Shown: positions 1 through 7,491, counted from the stretch's first letter. The stretch: 7,808 nucleotides of DNA from Alphaproteobacteria bacterium (GCA_026400305.1 JAPLPI010000291.1:1-7808); one strand, 5' to 3'. The notes: generated by a model not told the origin, from the letters alone. A program made the numbers and translations.

Positions 1-335
1 GAAGCATTGGTGATAACAGATTAGGTGGCTGGTACAGCTACAGAGTCTCCAAGGCGGCTATAAATCAGGCCATCCGCACATCTTCCATAGAGCTTGCAAG
101 ACGGGCGCCCGACGCCATCTGCCAAGCGTTACACCCTGGAACGGTAGACACTGGGTTATCACGCCCCTTTTCTGGAACTCGGCGCTCCACACTCAAGCCA
201 TCAGATTCTGCTGCCATGCTGCTGTCAGTTATTGACAATGCCTCATCCAGAAATTCTGGCGAATTCTTGAACCAGAACAGCCTGAAAATCCCTGATGAAC
301 ATATCTCACGACTTCCCCAGGGCCTGATCAGCTGA
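1..335 (+). CDS. Short-chain dehydrogenase/reductase, C-factor (CsgA-like) type, 3' part only
   Basis: The reading frame that begins at base 3 is open from the window edge to a TGA at 333-335 and gives 110 residues; the start lies outside the window. Visible residues 1-17 read SIGDNRLGGWYSYRVSK. This holds the SDR catalytic YxxxK (Tyr13, Lys17) and probably the catalytic Ser as residue 1. The flanking DNRLGGWYSYR signature belongs to the C-factor-like SDR subgroup. A later HPGTVDTGLSRPF segment is the loop that covers the nicotinamide in this family. The Rossmann NAD(P)-binding half must lie upstream. The substrate is unknown; members are cytoplasmic NAD(P)H oxidoreductases. The usual end of the subgroup (a GKPIPW-like tail) is replaced here by a diverged tail of about 15 residues after KIPDE. 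The gene runs towards the peroxiredoxin 59 bases downstream and may be cotranscribed with it. The family call is secure; the exact function is not. Confidence 0.88.
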   Translation, partial: SIGDNRLGGWYSYRVSKAAINQAIRTSSIELARRAPDAICQALHPGTVDTGLSRPFSGTRRSTLKPSDSAAMLLSVIDNASSRNSGEFLNQNSLKIPDEHISRLPQGLIS

Positions 336-394
336 TTATCTTCGGTGAAAAATGACCGCTAAAATGAAACCACCACAGTCAAGGAGCTTCACCA

Positions 395-925
395 ATGAAA
401 CAATGGATTGTCTTTGCCCTCCTGGTATCTGCCGCTACACCGGCGAACGCATATCTCAAAGTAGGTTCTGGGGCACCCGATTTTGCTACCCAAGCCACCC
501 TTGGCGGAAAGGAATTCTCATTCCGCTTATCTGAAGCATTGAAGCGCGGCCCTGTGGTTTTGTATTTCTATCCGGCCGCCTTTACCACCGGCTGCACAAT
601 CGAAGCCCATAACTTTGCAGAAGCTGTTCCGCAATTTAAGATGCTGAATGCAACTGTGCTCGGCGTTTCGCAGGATAACATCAAGACTTTGGACAAATTT
701 TCCGTCCAGGAGTGCCGAAGTGCATTTCCTGTTGCGGCTGATACTGACGGGGAAATCACAAAATCATACGATGCCCGACTTTCGTCATTGTTCGCGGTTT
801 CCGACAGAACTTCGTATGTAATTTCGCCCAAAGGCAAGATTATCTATGCTTACAGGGCAATGGATCCTGATCATCATGCATCAAATGCGCTGGAGGCAGT
901 TAGGCGATGGGTGCGCGATAATTGA
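395..925 (+). CDS. Exported peroxiredoxin, BCP/PrxQ (AhpC-TSA) type
   Basis: This 176-residue protein is a thiol peroxidase that would reduce H2O2 or organic hydroperoxides. Residues 1-19 form a signal peptide: Lys2, a hydrophobic core, and an Ala-Asn-Ala cleavage motif before Tyr20. The mature enzyme is therefore probably periplasmic. The thioredoxin-fold domain begins at KVGSGAPDF. The peroxidatic motif is PAAFTTGC, with Cys67 as the attacking thiol and Pro60 and Thr64 around it. Arg138 in SDRTSYVISPKG fits the conserved active-site arginine. The neighbouring resolving Cys of classical BCP (five residues on) is absent. The only other Cys is Cys107, which is compatible with the PrxQ variants whose resolving Cys lies in the next helix. 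AAGGAG at 381-386, 8 bases before the ATG, fixes the start. Base composition is lower in GC than in the rod operon. The physiological reductant cannot be told from the sequence. Confidence 0.93.
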   Translation: MKQWIVFALLVSAATPANAYLKVGSGAPDFATQATLGGKEFSFRLSEALKRGPVVLYFYPAAFTTGCTIEAHNFAEAVPQFKMLNATVLGVSQDNIKTLDKFSVQECRSAFPVAADTDGEITKSYDARLSSLFAVSDRTSYVISPKGKIIYAYRAMDPDHHASNALEAVRRWVRDN

Positions 926-934
926 GCTGCAGAT

Positions 935-964
935 ACGCGGCGCTCGACGATGCGCGTCATTTTT
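935..964 (+). terminator. Weak candidate intrinsic terminator after the peroxiredoxin gene
   Basis: ACGCG (935-939) and CGCGT (953-957) can pair, and a run of five T follows at 960-964. The signal starts 10 bases past the peroxiredoxin stop codon. The stem is only five pairs with a 13-base loop, so the call is tentative. Confidence 0.35.
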
Positions 965-989
965 AGCCATTTCTTTGCATTAAGAGAGC

Positions 990-1193
990 CTACTTTGGCG
1001 TCAGCCTGAGCAACTTGCTGGTCCAAGGTGTATTGGGATTGGGATTACCGGTGCCGCTATCGGTGAGCACATAGACCGCGCCGTCCGGCCCTACCTGCAC
1101 ATGAAGTGTATTGGGATTGGGATTACCGGTGCCGCTATCGGTGAGCACATAGACCGCGCCGTCCGGCCCTACCTGCACATGAAGGCGCAGAGC
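990..1193 (-). pseudogene. C-terminal remnant of a PQQ-dependent sugar dehydrogenase (glucose/sorbosone dehydrogenase family)
   Basis: The minus-strand frame is open between a TAA at 1194-1196 and a TAG at 990-992. It encodes a piece ending in WTSKLLRLTPK. The block VQVGPDGAVYVLTDSGTG followed by LLRLTP matches the usual last strand of secreted PQQ-dependent beta-propeller sugar dehydrogenases, where GPDGALYVLTD...LLRLTP closes the propeller. The rest of such a protein (normally over 350 residues) is absent, and no start with a convincing ribosome site is seen. A GTG at 1176-1178 is the first possible start. The fragment contains two identical 26-residue copies because of the 78-base tandem duplication described separately. 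I read it as a decayed gene end. The family assignment rests on this short motif only. A small expressed repeat protein is the less likely alternative. Confidence 0.55.
1028..1183. repeat. Perfect 78-base tandem duplication, two copies
   Basis: Bases 1028-1105 and 1106-1183 are identical over all 78 positions and directly adjacent. The unit is 26 codons, so the duplication keeps the minus-strand frame of the sugar-dehydrogenase remnant. The left boundary is sharp (G at 1027 against A at 1105). The identity runs on for only one base past the second copy. Within each unit, AATCCC is repeated twice on the minus strand (residues NPNPN). The lack of any mismatch suggests a recent event. Confidence 0.97.
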
Positions 1194-1381
1194 TTAAGGC
1201 TCGGGCTGCCCCCGTAGACTAGGTGCTAGCTGGATGGTGGCTAGATGGCGCTAAGGCCGGCAGACTTCACATGACCTGAGGCGTTTTTTTTCGCCAGTCC
1301 GGTCAATGTCCGGTTCATTCGCAGACTGCAACCGCGACCATAAAATTGGCGCGTTCAACTACCTGACTTCATGTGGAAAAG

Positions 1382-1457
1382 TGGTGGGTGATGCAGGGAT
1401 CGAACCTGCGACAAGCTGATTAAGAGTCAGCTGCTCTACCAACTGAGCTAATCACCC
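1382..1457 (-). tRNA. tRNA-Lys (anticodon CUU)
   Basis: On the minus strand the gene starts with GGGTGAT at 1457-1451, which pairs with ATCACCC at 1392-1386. Discriminator A (1385) and an encoded CCA (1384-1382) follow. The D arm is GCTC...GAGC. The anticodon stem is GCTGA/TCAGC with loop CTCTTAA; anticodon CTT lies at 1424-1422 and reads AAG. The T arm has the usual TTCGATC loop. The total is 76 bases with CCA and there is no variable-arm extension. The gene is transcribed in the same direction as the rod operon but stands more than 100 bases behind rodA with its own promoter-like sequence. Its 3' end faces the lower-GC accessory genes on the left. Confidence 0.97.
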
Positions 1458-1499
1458 AAACACCGTCCGAAAAGCTTGGTTTACCTTCCGGGGAGCGGC

Positions 1500-1529
1500 C
1501 TCATAGCAGAGGGATAACCCCCCTGTCCA
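1500..1529 (-). promoter_or_regulatory. Candidate housekeeping promoter for tRNA-Lys
   Basis: On the minus strand TGGACA (1529-1524) resembles a -35 box. After an 18-base spacer, TATGAG (1505-1500) resembles a -10 box, and GCCGC follows. A start near 1493 would give a leader of about 35 bases before the tRNA. Placement and sequence fit alphaproteobacterial stable-RNA promoters; the boxes are near-consensus, not perfect. Confidence 0.5.
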
Positions 1530-1562
1530 GAAAAGCTGTTGGAGTCCCTGTGGGTGGATTCT

Positions 1563-1592
1563 TAGGCCGTTTTCAGACCAAAAACCGGCCTA
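1563..1592 (-). terminator. Hairpin at the end of the rod operon, possible terminator
   Basis: TAGGCCG (1563-1569) pairs perfectly with CGGCCTA (1586-1592). Inside it TTTT (1570-1573) pairs with AAAA (1581-1584), leaving one bulged base and the 7-base loop CAGACCA. The outer arm includes the rodA stop codon (1592-1590), so the structure sits exactly at the operon end. No T-run follows on the minus strand. It may act with Rho, or as a 3'-end stabiliser, rather than as a standard intrinsic terminator. Confidence 0.5.
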
Positions 1593-2744
1593 TATGATGC
1601 CGCCCGAGTGCCGGGGAATCTCCACCTGGCGGTGGATGTGCACGCTCATCAGCAGGCCAAATCCGAACATCACCGTCAGCATGGCGCTGCCGCCATAGGA
1701 CAGAAGCGGCATGGGAATGCCCACCACCGGGATCAGGCCCATCACCATCAGCCCGTTGATCATGATGTAGAAAAAGAAGTTCAGGATGATGCCCATGGCC
1801 AGCAGGCGGCCGAACTGGCTGCGGGCGCTCATCGCCGTCTGCACGCCATAGAAGATCACCACCGCGAACAGCACCAGCAGCGCCAGGGCGCCGACAAAGC
1901 CGAATTCCTCGCAAACGCTGGTCCAGATGAAGTCGGTCTGCTTTTCGGGCAAGAAGTTCAGCCGGCTCTGGGTGCCCTGGGTGAAGCCCTTGCCCGCCAC
2001 CCCGCCGGACCCGATGGCGATCTTGGCCTGGGTGATGTTCCAGCCCTTGCCCAGCGCATCATGCTCAGGATGGATGAAGGTCTCGACCCGCGCCTTCTGA
2101 TAGTCATGCAGCACAAAGCGCCAGGCCAGCGGCACGGCGGCCGCCACCGCACCCAGGGTTGGCGCGATCCACCACCAACTCAGCCCCGCCAGGAACAGCA
2201 GCGAGCAGCCATCGGCCAGGATGATCAAGGTGGTGCCTAGGTTGGGTTGCAGCACCACGAAGATGGCGGGAATGCCGATCATGGCCAAGCCAATGGCCAG
2301 CGGGACCGGCTTGGACACTTCCTCGACGCTCTTGCCGTGCAAAAAGCGCGACAGCGCCAGCACCAGTCCGATCTTCATCAGTTCCGACGGCTGCAGGTCC
2401 AGCGGTCCCAGCGAGATCCAGCGCTGGGCGCCTAGGCCAACATGGCCCACCACATCCACCGCCACCAGCAGCAGCAGCGCAAAACCATAAGCCGGGTAAG
2501 CGAGCGACATCCAAACCCGTATGTCGATCACCGACGCGGCCAGCATAACGATCAGGCCCAGCGTGAAATGGCCGATCTGGCGCAAGGCCCAGGGCTGAAA
2601 ATGCGCATTCGCCACCGAATAGAGCATGGCGATACCGGCCAGGCCGATCATGCAAATGAGAAGAACCAGCCCCCAATTCACTTCCAGCAGCTTGTCGGCG
2701 AAGGACAAAGTGCGCTTGTCGGCGGCATAGGGACGAAGCGACAT
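1590..2744 (-). CDS. rodA: RodA, SEDS-family peptidoglycan glycosyltransferase
   Basis: This 384-residue inner-membrane protein of the RodA/FtsW/SpoVE family polymerises lipid II into glycan strands during lateral wall growth, with PBP2 as its partner. About ten hydrophobic membrane segments are visible between residues 25 and 370. Family motifs are GAQRWISLGPLDLQPSE (105-121), NFLPEKQTDFI (263-273) with the essential-type Asp271, and PVVGIPMPLLSYGGS (339-353). At 166-171 it reads QPNLGT, where Asp is normal in the third position. The open frame extends 43 codons further upstream (to 2873). The ATG at 2744 is preferred because MSLRPYAADKRT matches a normal short cytoplasmic N terminus. It also places the start in a TGATG overlap with the end of mrdA, which suggests coupled translation. 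It is the last gene of the operon. Confidence 0.97.
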   Translation of the reverse strand: MSLRPYAADKRTLSFADKLLEVNWGLVLLICMIGLAGIAMLYSVANAHFQPWALRQIGHFTLGLIVMLAASVIDIRVWMSLAYPAYGFALLLLVAVDVVGHVGLGAQRWISLGPLDLQPSELMKIGLVLALSRFLHGKSVEEVSKPVPLAIGLAMIGIPAIFVVLQPNLGTTLIILADGCSLLFLAGLSWWWIAPTLGAVAAAVPLAWRFVLHDYQKARVETFIHPEHDALGKGWNITQAKIAIGSGGVAGKGFTQGTQSRLNFLPEKQTDFIWTSVCEEFGFVGALALLVLFAVVIFYGVQTAMSARSQFGRLLAMGIILNFFFYIMINGLMVMGLIPVVGIPMPLLSYGGSAMLTVMFGFGLLMSVHIHRQVEIPRHSGGII

Positions 2745-4696
2745 CAGCCGCCTGCCTTCACCGGCTGGGGCGATATGGTCTGGGCGGCGCCCTGTACCCA
2801 GGGCGGGGCGGCGCTGGCGGAATTTGTCACCGGCCAGGCGGCCGGCATCCGCGAGGGATCGCGCTGCTGGCACATCAGCATCACGTCCCGCGCCATGGCC
2901 ACATGGGGATGGGCCTGCACCGCGCCATGCTCGATGATGCTGACAATAGCATATTTTGGATCGATCACCGGCGCATAGCCGATGAACAAGGCGTGGTCGC
3001 GCAGCTTCCAGTCCATGGCGCTGTTCTTGGTGATGCCGCGCGCATGTTCCTCCTGGGAATAGGCGCGGACCTGGGCGGTGCCGGTCTTGCCCGCCATCTC
3101 AAAACCAGGCTCGGTGATGCGCCAATTAAAGGCGGTTCCGCCGCCTTCATTCATCACCCGGTTCATGCCGCTGCGCACCCTGGTCAGCGCCTCGTCGCTG
3201 ACATCCAGCTTGGTAACGTCGGGCCGCGGAATCAGCTTGCCACCCACCGAATGGACGATGCGCGGACTGACCGCCTTGCCGCTGGCCAGCCGCGCGGTCT
3301 GCTGCACCAGCTGCAGCGGCGTGGCGGTCACATAGCCCTGGCCGATGGCGACGCTGAGGGTATCGCCCTGCTGCCAGGCTTGCTTGTAGGTCTTCTGCTT
3401 CCACTCGCTCGACGGCATCAATCCCGAATGTTCACCTGGCAGTTCGATGCCCGTGGGCGCACCCAGGCCCAGCTTGCGCGCTGCCTGATGAATCCTGTCG
3501 ATGCCGACGCGGCGCGCGGTTTCGTAAAAGAAAACGTCGCAGGAATTCTTGATAGCGCCTTCGACATCGAGCGAGCCATGTCCGTGATGATAGGTCGTCC
3601 AGGCCCAGCAGTTGAACGTATGGTTTCCGACCGTGATGCGGCCATTGCAGGTGACACGATAATCAGGCGTGGCGATGCCGGCCTCGATGGCGGCCAGCGC
3701 CACCGCGGGCTTGAAGGTGGAGCCGGGCGGATAGATGCCACTGGTGACCTTGTTGAGCAGCGGCTTGTGATCCGAGATGGTAAGGTCGTGCCACTGGCTG
3801 TTGGTCAGTCCGACGTTAAACCAGTTAGGATCAAAGCCCGGCGTGGACGAAAGTGCGATGATATCGCCATTGTTGACATCCATCACCACCATGGCGGCAC
3901 TTTCATCGCCCAGCTTCTGGTCGGCCAGCGCCTGCACCTCGCGGTCGATGGTGAGATAGATTTCTTCGCCAGGCTCGCCGGCATCCTTGCCCAGCGCGCG
4001 GATGATGCGGCCATAGGCGTTGACCTCGACGCGGGAGGCGCCCGCGCTGCCGCGGATCTTCTTGTCGAACTTTTTTTCGATGCCGCGCTTGCCGATGCGC
4101 ATGCCCGGCAGGCTCATCAGGGGATCATCGTCATGCTCGATATCCTGCGGCGACACCGAAGCGACATAGCCCAGGATATGCACCAGTTCCTTGCCAAAGG
4201 GGTAGTCGCGGGTCTCGCCCAAATCGCACTGCACGCCCGGCAGATAGGGCAGATGCAGGTTGACGCGAGAGAATTCGTCCCAGGTGAGGTTCTCGGCCAC
4301 CGGCACCGGCACGAACTTCTTGTTCATGGCGATGTCGTGCTGAATTTTTCTCTTCTGCTGGTCACTCAGCACGATCACCTTGCCGATCGTGTCCAGCGCC
4401 CGGGCCACGCCTTCGGTGGCCTGTTCGCTGACCAGCAGCACGCGGTAATTGCGCCGGCTGTTGGCCAGCTCCACGCCGAAGCGATCCATGATGCGCCCGC
4501 GCGGCGGCGCGATCAGGCGTTCGGAGACGCGGTTATCCTCGGCCTCGACCATGTACTGGTCGCCGTCGCGGATCTGCAGCTGGTAGAGCCGGCCCGCAAG
4601 CAGCGCGAACACCGCCGTCATGCCCGCGCCCATGCCCACCGAGCGGCGGGTGAAAGTGTCGTAGCGGCTTTTGTCCTTCTTATCGAACAGCGGCAT
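2744..4696 (-). CDS. mrdA: Penicillin-binding protein 2, elongation-specific class B transpeptidase
   Basis: This 650-residue D,D-transpeptidase cross-links peptidoglycan in the elongasome together with RodA. It has a short cytoplasmic N terminus and a single membrane anchor at about 20-40. The class B dimerisation/pedestal region begins with PPRGRIMDRFG (64-74). The catalytic domain starts at about 245. The active-site motifs are STFK (Ser326, Lys329), SCD (385-387, the PBP2 form of SxN) and KTGTAQ (537-542). The length is normal for the family. A proline- and alanine-rich tail follows the fold from about residue 615. The ATG overlaps the mreD stop by one base (TGATG). GAGG at 4709-4706 lies 9 bases upstream of it. 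The long plus-strand open frame opposite this gene is a composition artefact. Beta-lactams of the mecillinam type classically target this enzyme. Confidence 0.98.
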   Translation of the reverse strand: MPLFDKKDKSRYDTFTRRSVGMGAGMTAVFALLAGRLYQLQIRDGDQYMVEAEDNRVSERLIAPPRGRIMDRFGVELANSRRNYRVLLVSEQATEGVARALDTIGKVIVLSDQQKRKIQHDIAMNKKFVPVPVAENLTWDEFSRVNLHLPYLPGVQCDLGETRDYPFGKELVHILGYVASVSPQDIEHDDDPLMSLPGMRIGKRGIEKKFDKKIRGSAGASRVEVNAYGRIIRALGKDAGEPGEEIYLTIDREVQALADQKLGDESAAMVVMDVNNGDIIALSSTPGFDPNWFNVGLTNSQWHDLTISDHKPLLNKVTSGIYPPGSTFKPAVALAAIEAGIATPDYRVTCNGRITVGNHTFNCWAWTTYHHGHGSLDVEGAIKNSCDVFFYETARRVGIDRIHQAARKLGLGAPTGIELPGEHSGLMPSSEWKQKTYKQAWQQGDTLSVAIGQGYVTATPLQLVQQTARLASGKAVSPRIVHSVGGKLIPRPDVTKLDVSDEALTRVRSGMNRVMNEGGGTAFNWRITEPGFEMAGKTGTAQVRAYSQEEHARGITKNSAMDWKLRDHALFIGYAPVIDPKYAIVSIIEHGAVQAHPHVAMARDVMLMCQQRDPSRMPAAWPVTNSASAAPPWVQGAAQTISPQPVKAGG

Positions 4697-5247
4697 CAGA
4701 TGTCGCCTCGCAATGCGCCGACCAGTCTATGATGCAGCCAGCCTGCCACCAATGCGGTGGGGACATAGAACAGCACCGTCATCGCCAGCTCGCCGATGAT
4801 GGGCGCCAGCGGCGGCAGGCGAACGCCTGGCGTGAGGAACGCCAGGAACGCCACCGTCATCCAGGCCACGGCACAGACAAAGGCGCTGGCCACAGCAAAG
4901 CCCACAACGGCCACCAGCCCCGACACGCCGGCAAAGCTGTCGCGTTGGCGCGCCACCAAGGCATAGGTCAGCACAAAGGACAGGGTCCATACGCCCGGCG
5001 GGCTGCCCGACATCACGTCCTCGGAAAAGCCAATGGCCAGCGCCGCGGCCGGGGTCATCAGGTCGGGTCTGACAAGACACCAGAAATAGACCGGCACCAA
5101 CGCCAGCAGCGGCGACGGCACCAGCCCGCCCAGGATAGAAATGGGAATATTGGCGATGAAGACGCAGGTCAGGCCGAACAGTAGCGGCACCAGCGCGACC
5201 AGGAAAGGAAAACGGGGGGCTGAACTGGCGCGTTCCAAGCTGGACAC
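4696..5247 (-). CDS. mreD: MreD, rod-shape-determining integral membrane protein
   Basis: This 183-residue protein is almost wholly hydrophobic, with five or six predicted membrane segments between residues 15 and 172. MreD joins MreC and the RodA-PBP2 pair in the inner membrane; its biochemical role is not settled. Typical MreD features are visible: a conserved patch at 51-62 (VPVYFWCLVRPD) and the GFSEDVMSGSPPG loop (73-85), with an acidic residue followed by a small-residue turn. The start is GTG at 5247-5245. It is supported by GGAG at 5259-5256, 8 bases upstream and inside the end of mreC, and by the lack of a better ATG. Only two bases separate it from the mreC stop, and its own stop overlaps the mrdA start. 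The sequence is poorly conserved as usual for MreD, so gene order carries much of the assignment. Confidence 0.93.
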   Translation of the reverse strand: MSSLERASSAPRFPFLVALVPLLFGLTCVFIANIPISILGGLVPSPLLALVPVYFWCLVRPDLMTPAAALAIGFSEDVMSGSPPGVWTLSFVLTYALVARQRDSFAGVSGLVAVVGFAVASAFVCAVAWMTVAFLAFLTPGVRLPPLAPIIGELAMTVLFYVPTALVAGWLHHRLVGALRGDI

Positions 5248-5249
5248 GG

Positions 5250-6260
5250 TCAGCGCTCCATGACTTCGGCTGGCGCGGCTAGATCGGCCGGTGTCACGAC
5301 GACAGGCTTTGGCTTGGGCTTAGGCGGGACCGGCGCGGCGGCGATGGGTGCCGGGGCGGGCGGCGGCTGCAGAGCTTGCGGCTTCAGGCTGGCGGCCTCC
5401 ACCGGCAGCTGCGCGGTGGCGGGCGGGGCTTCCTGCGGCTTGGAAAAGTTCAGGATCTCGACATCCTGGCTGGCGCCGGGATCGGCCAACAGCGCCACGC
5501 GCCAGCCGCCGCTGCCATCGCTGACCACCGTGCCGATGGGCAGGCCGGACGGCAGCAAGCCACCATCCCCGGAGCTGGTGACTTGGTCGCCGTCATGGAG
5601 CGTGACCGTGTGGGACACCATGTCCAGGGTGGGATAGGCGCTGTTGTCTCCCGTCATCATCGCCTGGATGTTGCCGCTATTGCCCGCCGAGGCGGAGATG
5701 GTGACGGGGGTGCGGCTGTTGAGGTCGGTCAGCAGGATCACCCAGCTGGTGCGGCTGCCGGTGAGATAGATCCGCCCGATCATGCCGCGGGCATCCAACA
5801 CCGCTTGGCCCGGCAGGGCATGGTGCTCGCGCCCGGCGTCCAAAATCATGGTCTGCAGGAAGGGACGGTTGGCCCGGCCGATCACCCGCGCCAGCACGGC
5901 ATTCATCTGGGGATCTGGCACGGCATGCAAAAGGGTCTGGTAGCGCCCCACCCGTCCCTGCAGCACGATGGCCACGTTGCGCCACTGGCGCAGGCGGGCA
6001 TTTTCTTCCTTCAGTTTCAGGTTCTGCTGATAGACTGAGAAAATGTCGGTGACCGAACCCATCCAGCGGCCAAAGCCTGCCACGGGGACCCGCACGGTTT
6101 GTAGCACGGGCGCCAGCATGTCGGTGAGATGGACGCGCGCCTTGTCCAGGATGCCGCTTTGGGCCTTGCCCAGCAGCACCAGGACGACCGCAAGCGCAAT
6201 GACAATGACCAGCGGAAGCTGGGCATTACTTTTGCGGGCAATCTTCCAGGCGTTTGCCAT
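5250..6260 (-). CDS. mreC: MreC, periplasmic scaffold of the elongasome
   Basis: This 336-residue protein has a basic cytoplasmic start and one membrane anchor (about 15-31). A helical coiled-coil stretch rich in Leu, Glu and Lys (about 74-110) follows. The two-lobed beta domain (about 115-272) includes the conserved SSGDGGLLPSGLPIGTV segment at 229-245. MreC assembles along the inner membrane and activates PBP2-RodA. The C-terminal 60 residues or so form a long proline/alanine tail with KPKPKP, expected to be disordered in the periplasm; such tails are common in alphaproteobacterial MreC. The ATG at 6260 lies 27 bases after the mreB stop. AGGGG at 6275-6271 is a usable ribosome site with a 10-base spacer. 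Confidence 0.97.
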   Translation of the reverse strand: MANAWKIARKSNAQLPLVIVIALAVVLVLLGKAQSGILDKARVHLTDMLAPVLQTVRVPVAGFGRWMGSVTDIFSVYQQNLKLKEENARLRQWRNVAIVLQGRVGRYQTLLHAVPDPQMNAVLARVIGRANRPFLQTMILDAGREHHALPGQAVLDARGMIGRIYLTGSRTSWVILLTDLNSRTPVTISASAGNSGNIQAMMTGDNSAYPTLDMVSHTVTLHDGDQVTSSGDGGLLPSGLPIGTVVSDGSGGWRVALLADPGASQDVEILNFSKPQEAPPATAQLPVEAASLKPQALQPPPAPAPIAAAPVPPKPKPKPVVVTPADLAAPAEVMER

Positions 6261-6287
6261 GTAAAAGCGGCCCCTGCCCGCGCAGAT

Positions 6288-7355
<1,068 letters not shown>

Positions 7356-7415
7356 TTAAGGGCGTGCGTCTGACTTGATCCGTTTCGGCGACGCCCCGGC
7401 TTCGCATATCCCCAT
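7356..7415 (-). CDS. Possible 19-codon leader ORF before mreB
   Basis: An ATG at 7415-7413 is preceded by a perfect AGGAGG at 7429-7424 with an ideal 8-base spacer. It opens a frame for MGICEAGASPKRIKSDARP that stops at TAA 7358-7356. The frame is in phase with mreB, whose ATG lies 27 bases past the stop. mreB itself has only a poor ribosome site, so this ORF could feed ribosomes to mreB. The peptide has no recognisable function. A chance motif in GC-rich leader DNA is a serious alternative. Confidence 0.3.
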   Translation of the reverse strand: MGICEAGASPKRIKSDARP

Positions 7416-7423
7416 ACGCGCCG

Positions 7424-7429
7424 CCTCCT
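7424..7429 (-). promoter_or_regulatory. Strong Shine-Dalgarno AGGAGG in the mreB leader
   Basis: This is the best ribosome-binding sequence in the operon's leader, yet it lies 95 bases before the mreB ATG. It serves the ATG at 7415 if it serves any start. Its function is inferred from spacing only. Confidence 0.4.
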
Positions 7430-7491
7430 GATCGTCTTCGCCGGACCGACCGAGGGCTCGTTTGCCCGTGTGCGGAGGCGAATACAAGCCC

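Noticed and set aside
352..534. 60-codon plus-strand frame overlapping the start of the peroxiredoxin gene
   Set aside because: It overlaps the signal-peptide coding region in another frame, and its sequence has no recognisable features.
1280..1295. GGCG, eight T, CGCC as a terminator
   Set aside because: The T-run forms the loop of the palindrome, and no stem precedes it on either strand, so it does not fit an intrinsic terminator.
1..1381. Integrase-type attachment repeat of the tRNA-Lys 3' end
   Set aside because: I found no second copy of the tRNA 3' sequence in the window.
1573..1914. Minus-strand frame inside rodA
   Set aside because: It is an out-of-frame shadow of the rodA coding sequence.
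2745..2873. Longer rodA starting 43 codons upstream
   Set aside because: The extra part lies inside the mrdA coding region, is unlike RodA N termini, and the TGATG start at 2744 gives the normal length.
2903..4732. 609-codon open frame on the plus strand opposite mrdA
   Set aside because: It lies antisense to a fully convincing PBP2, is rich in His, Arg, Ala and Gly, shows no domain, and is expected from codon bias in GC-rich DNA.
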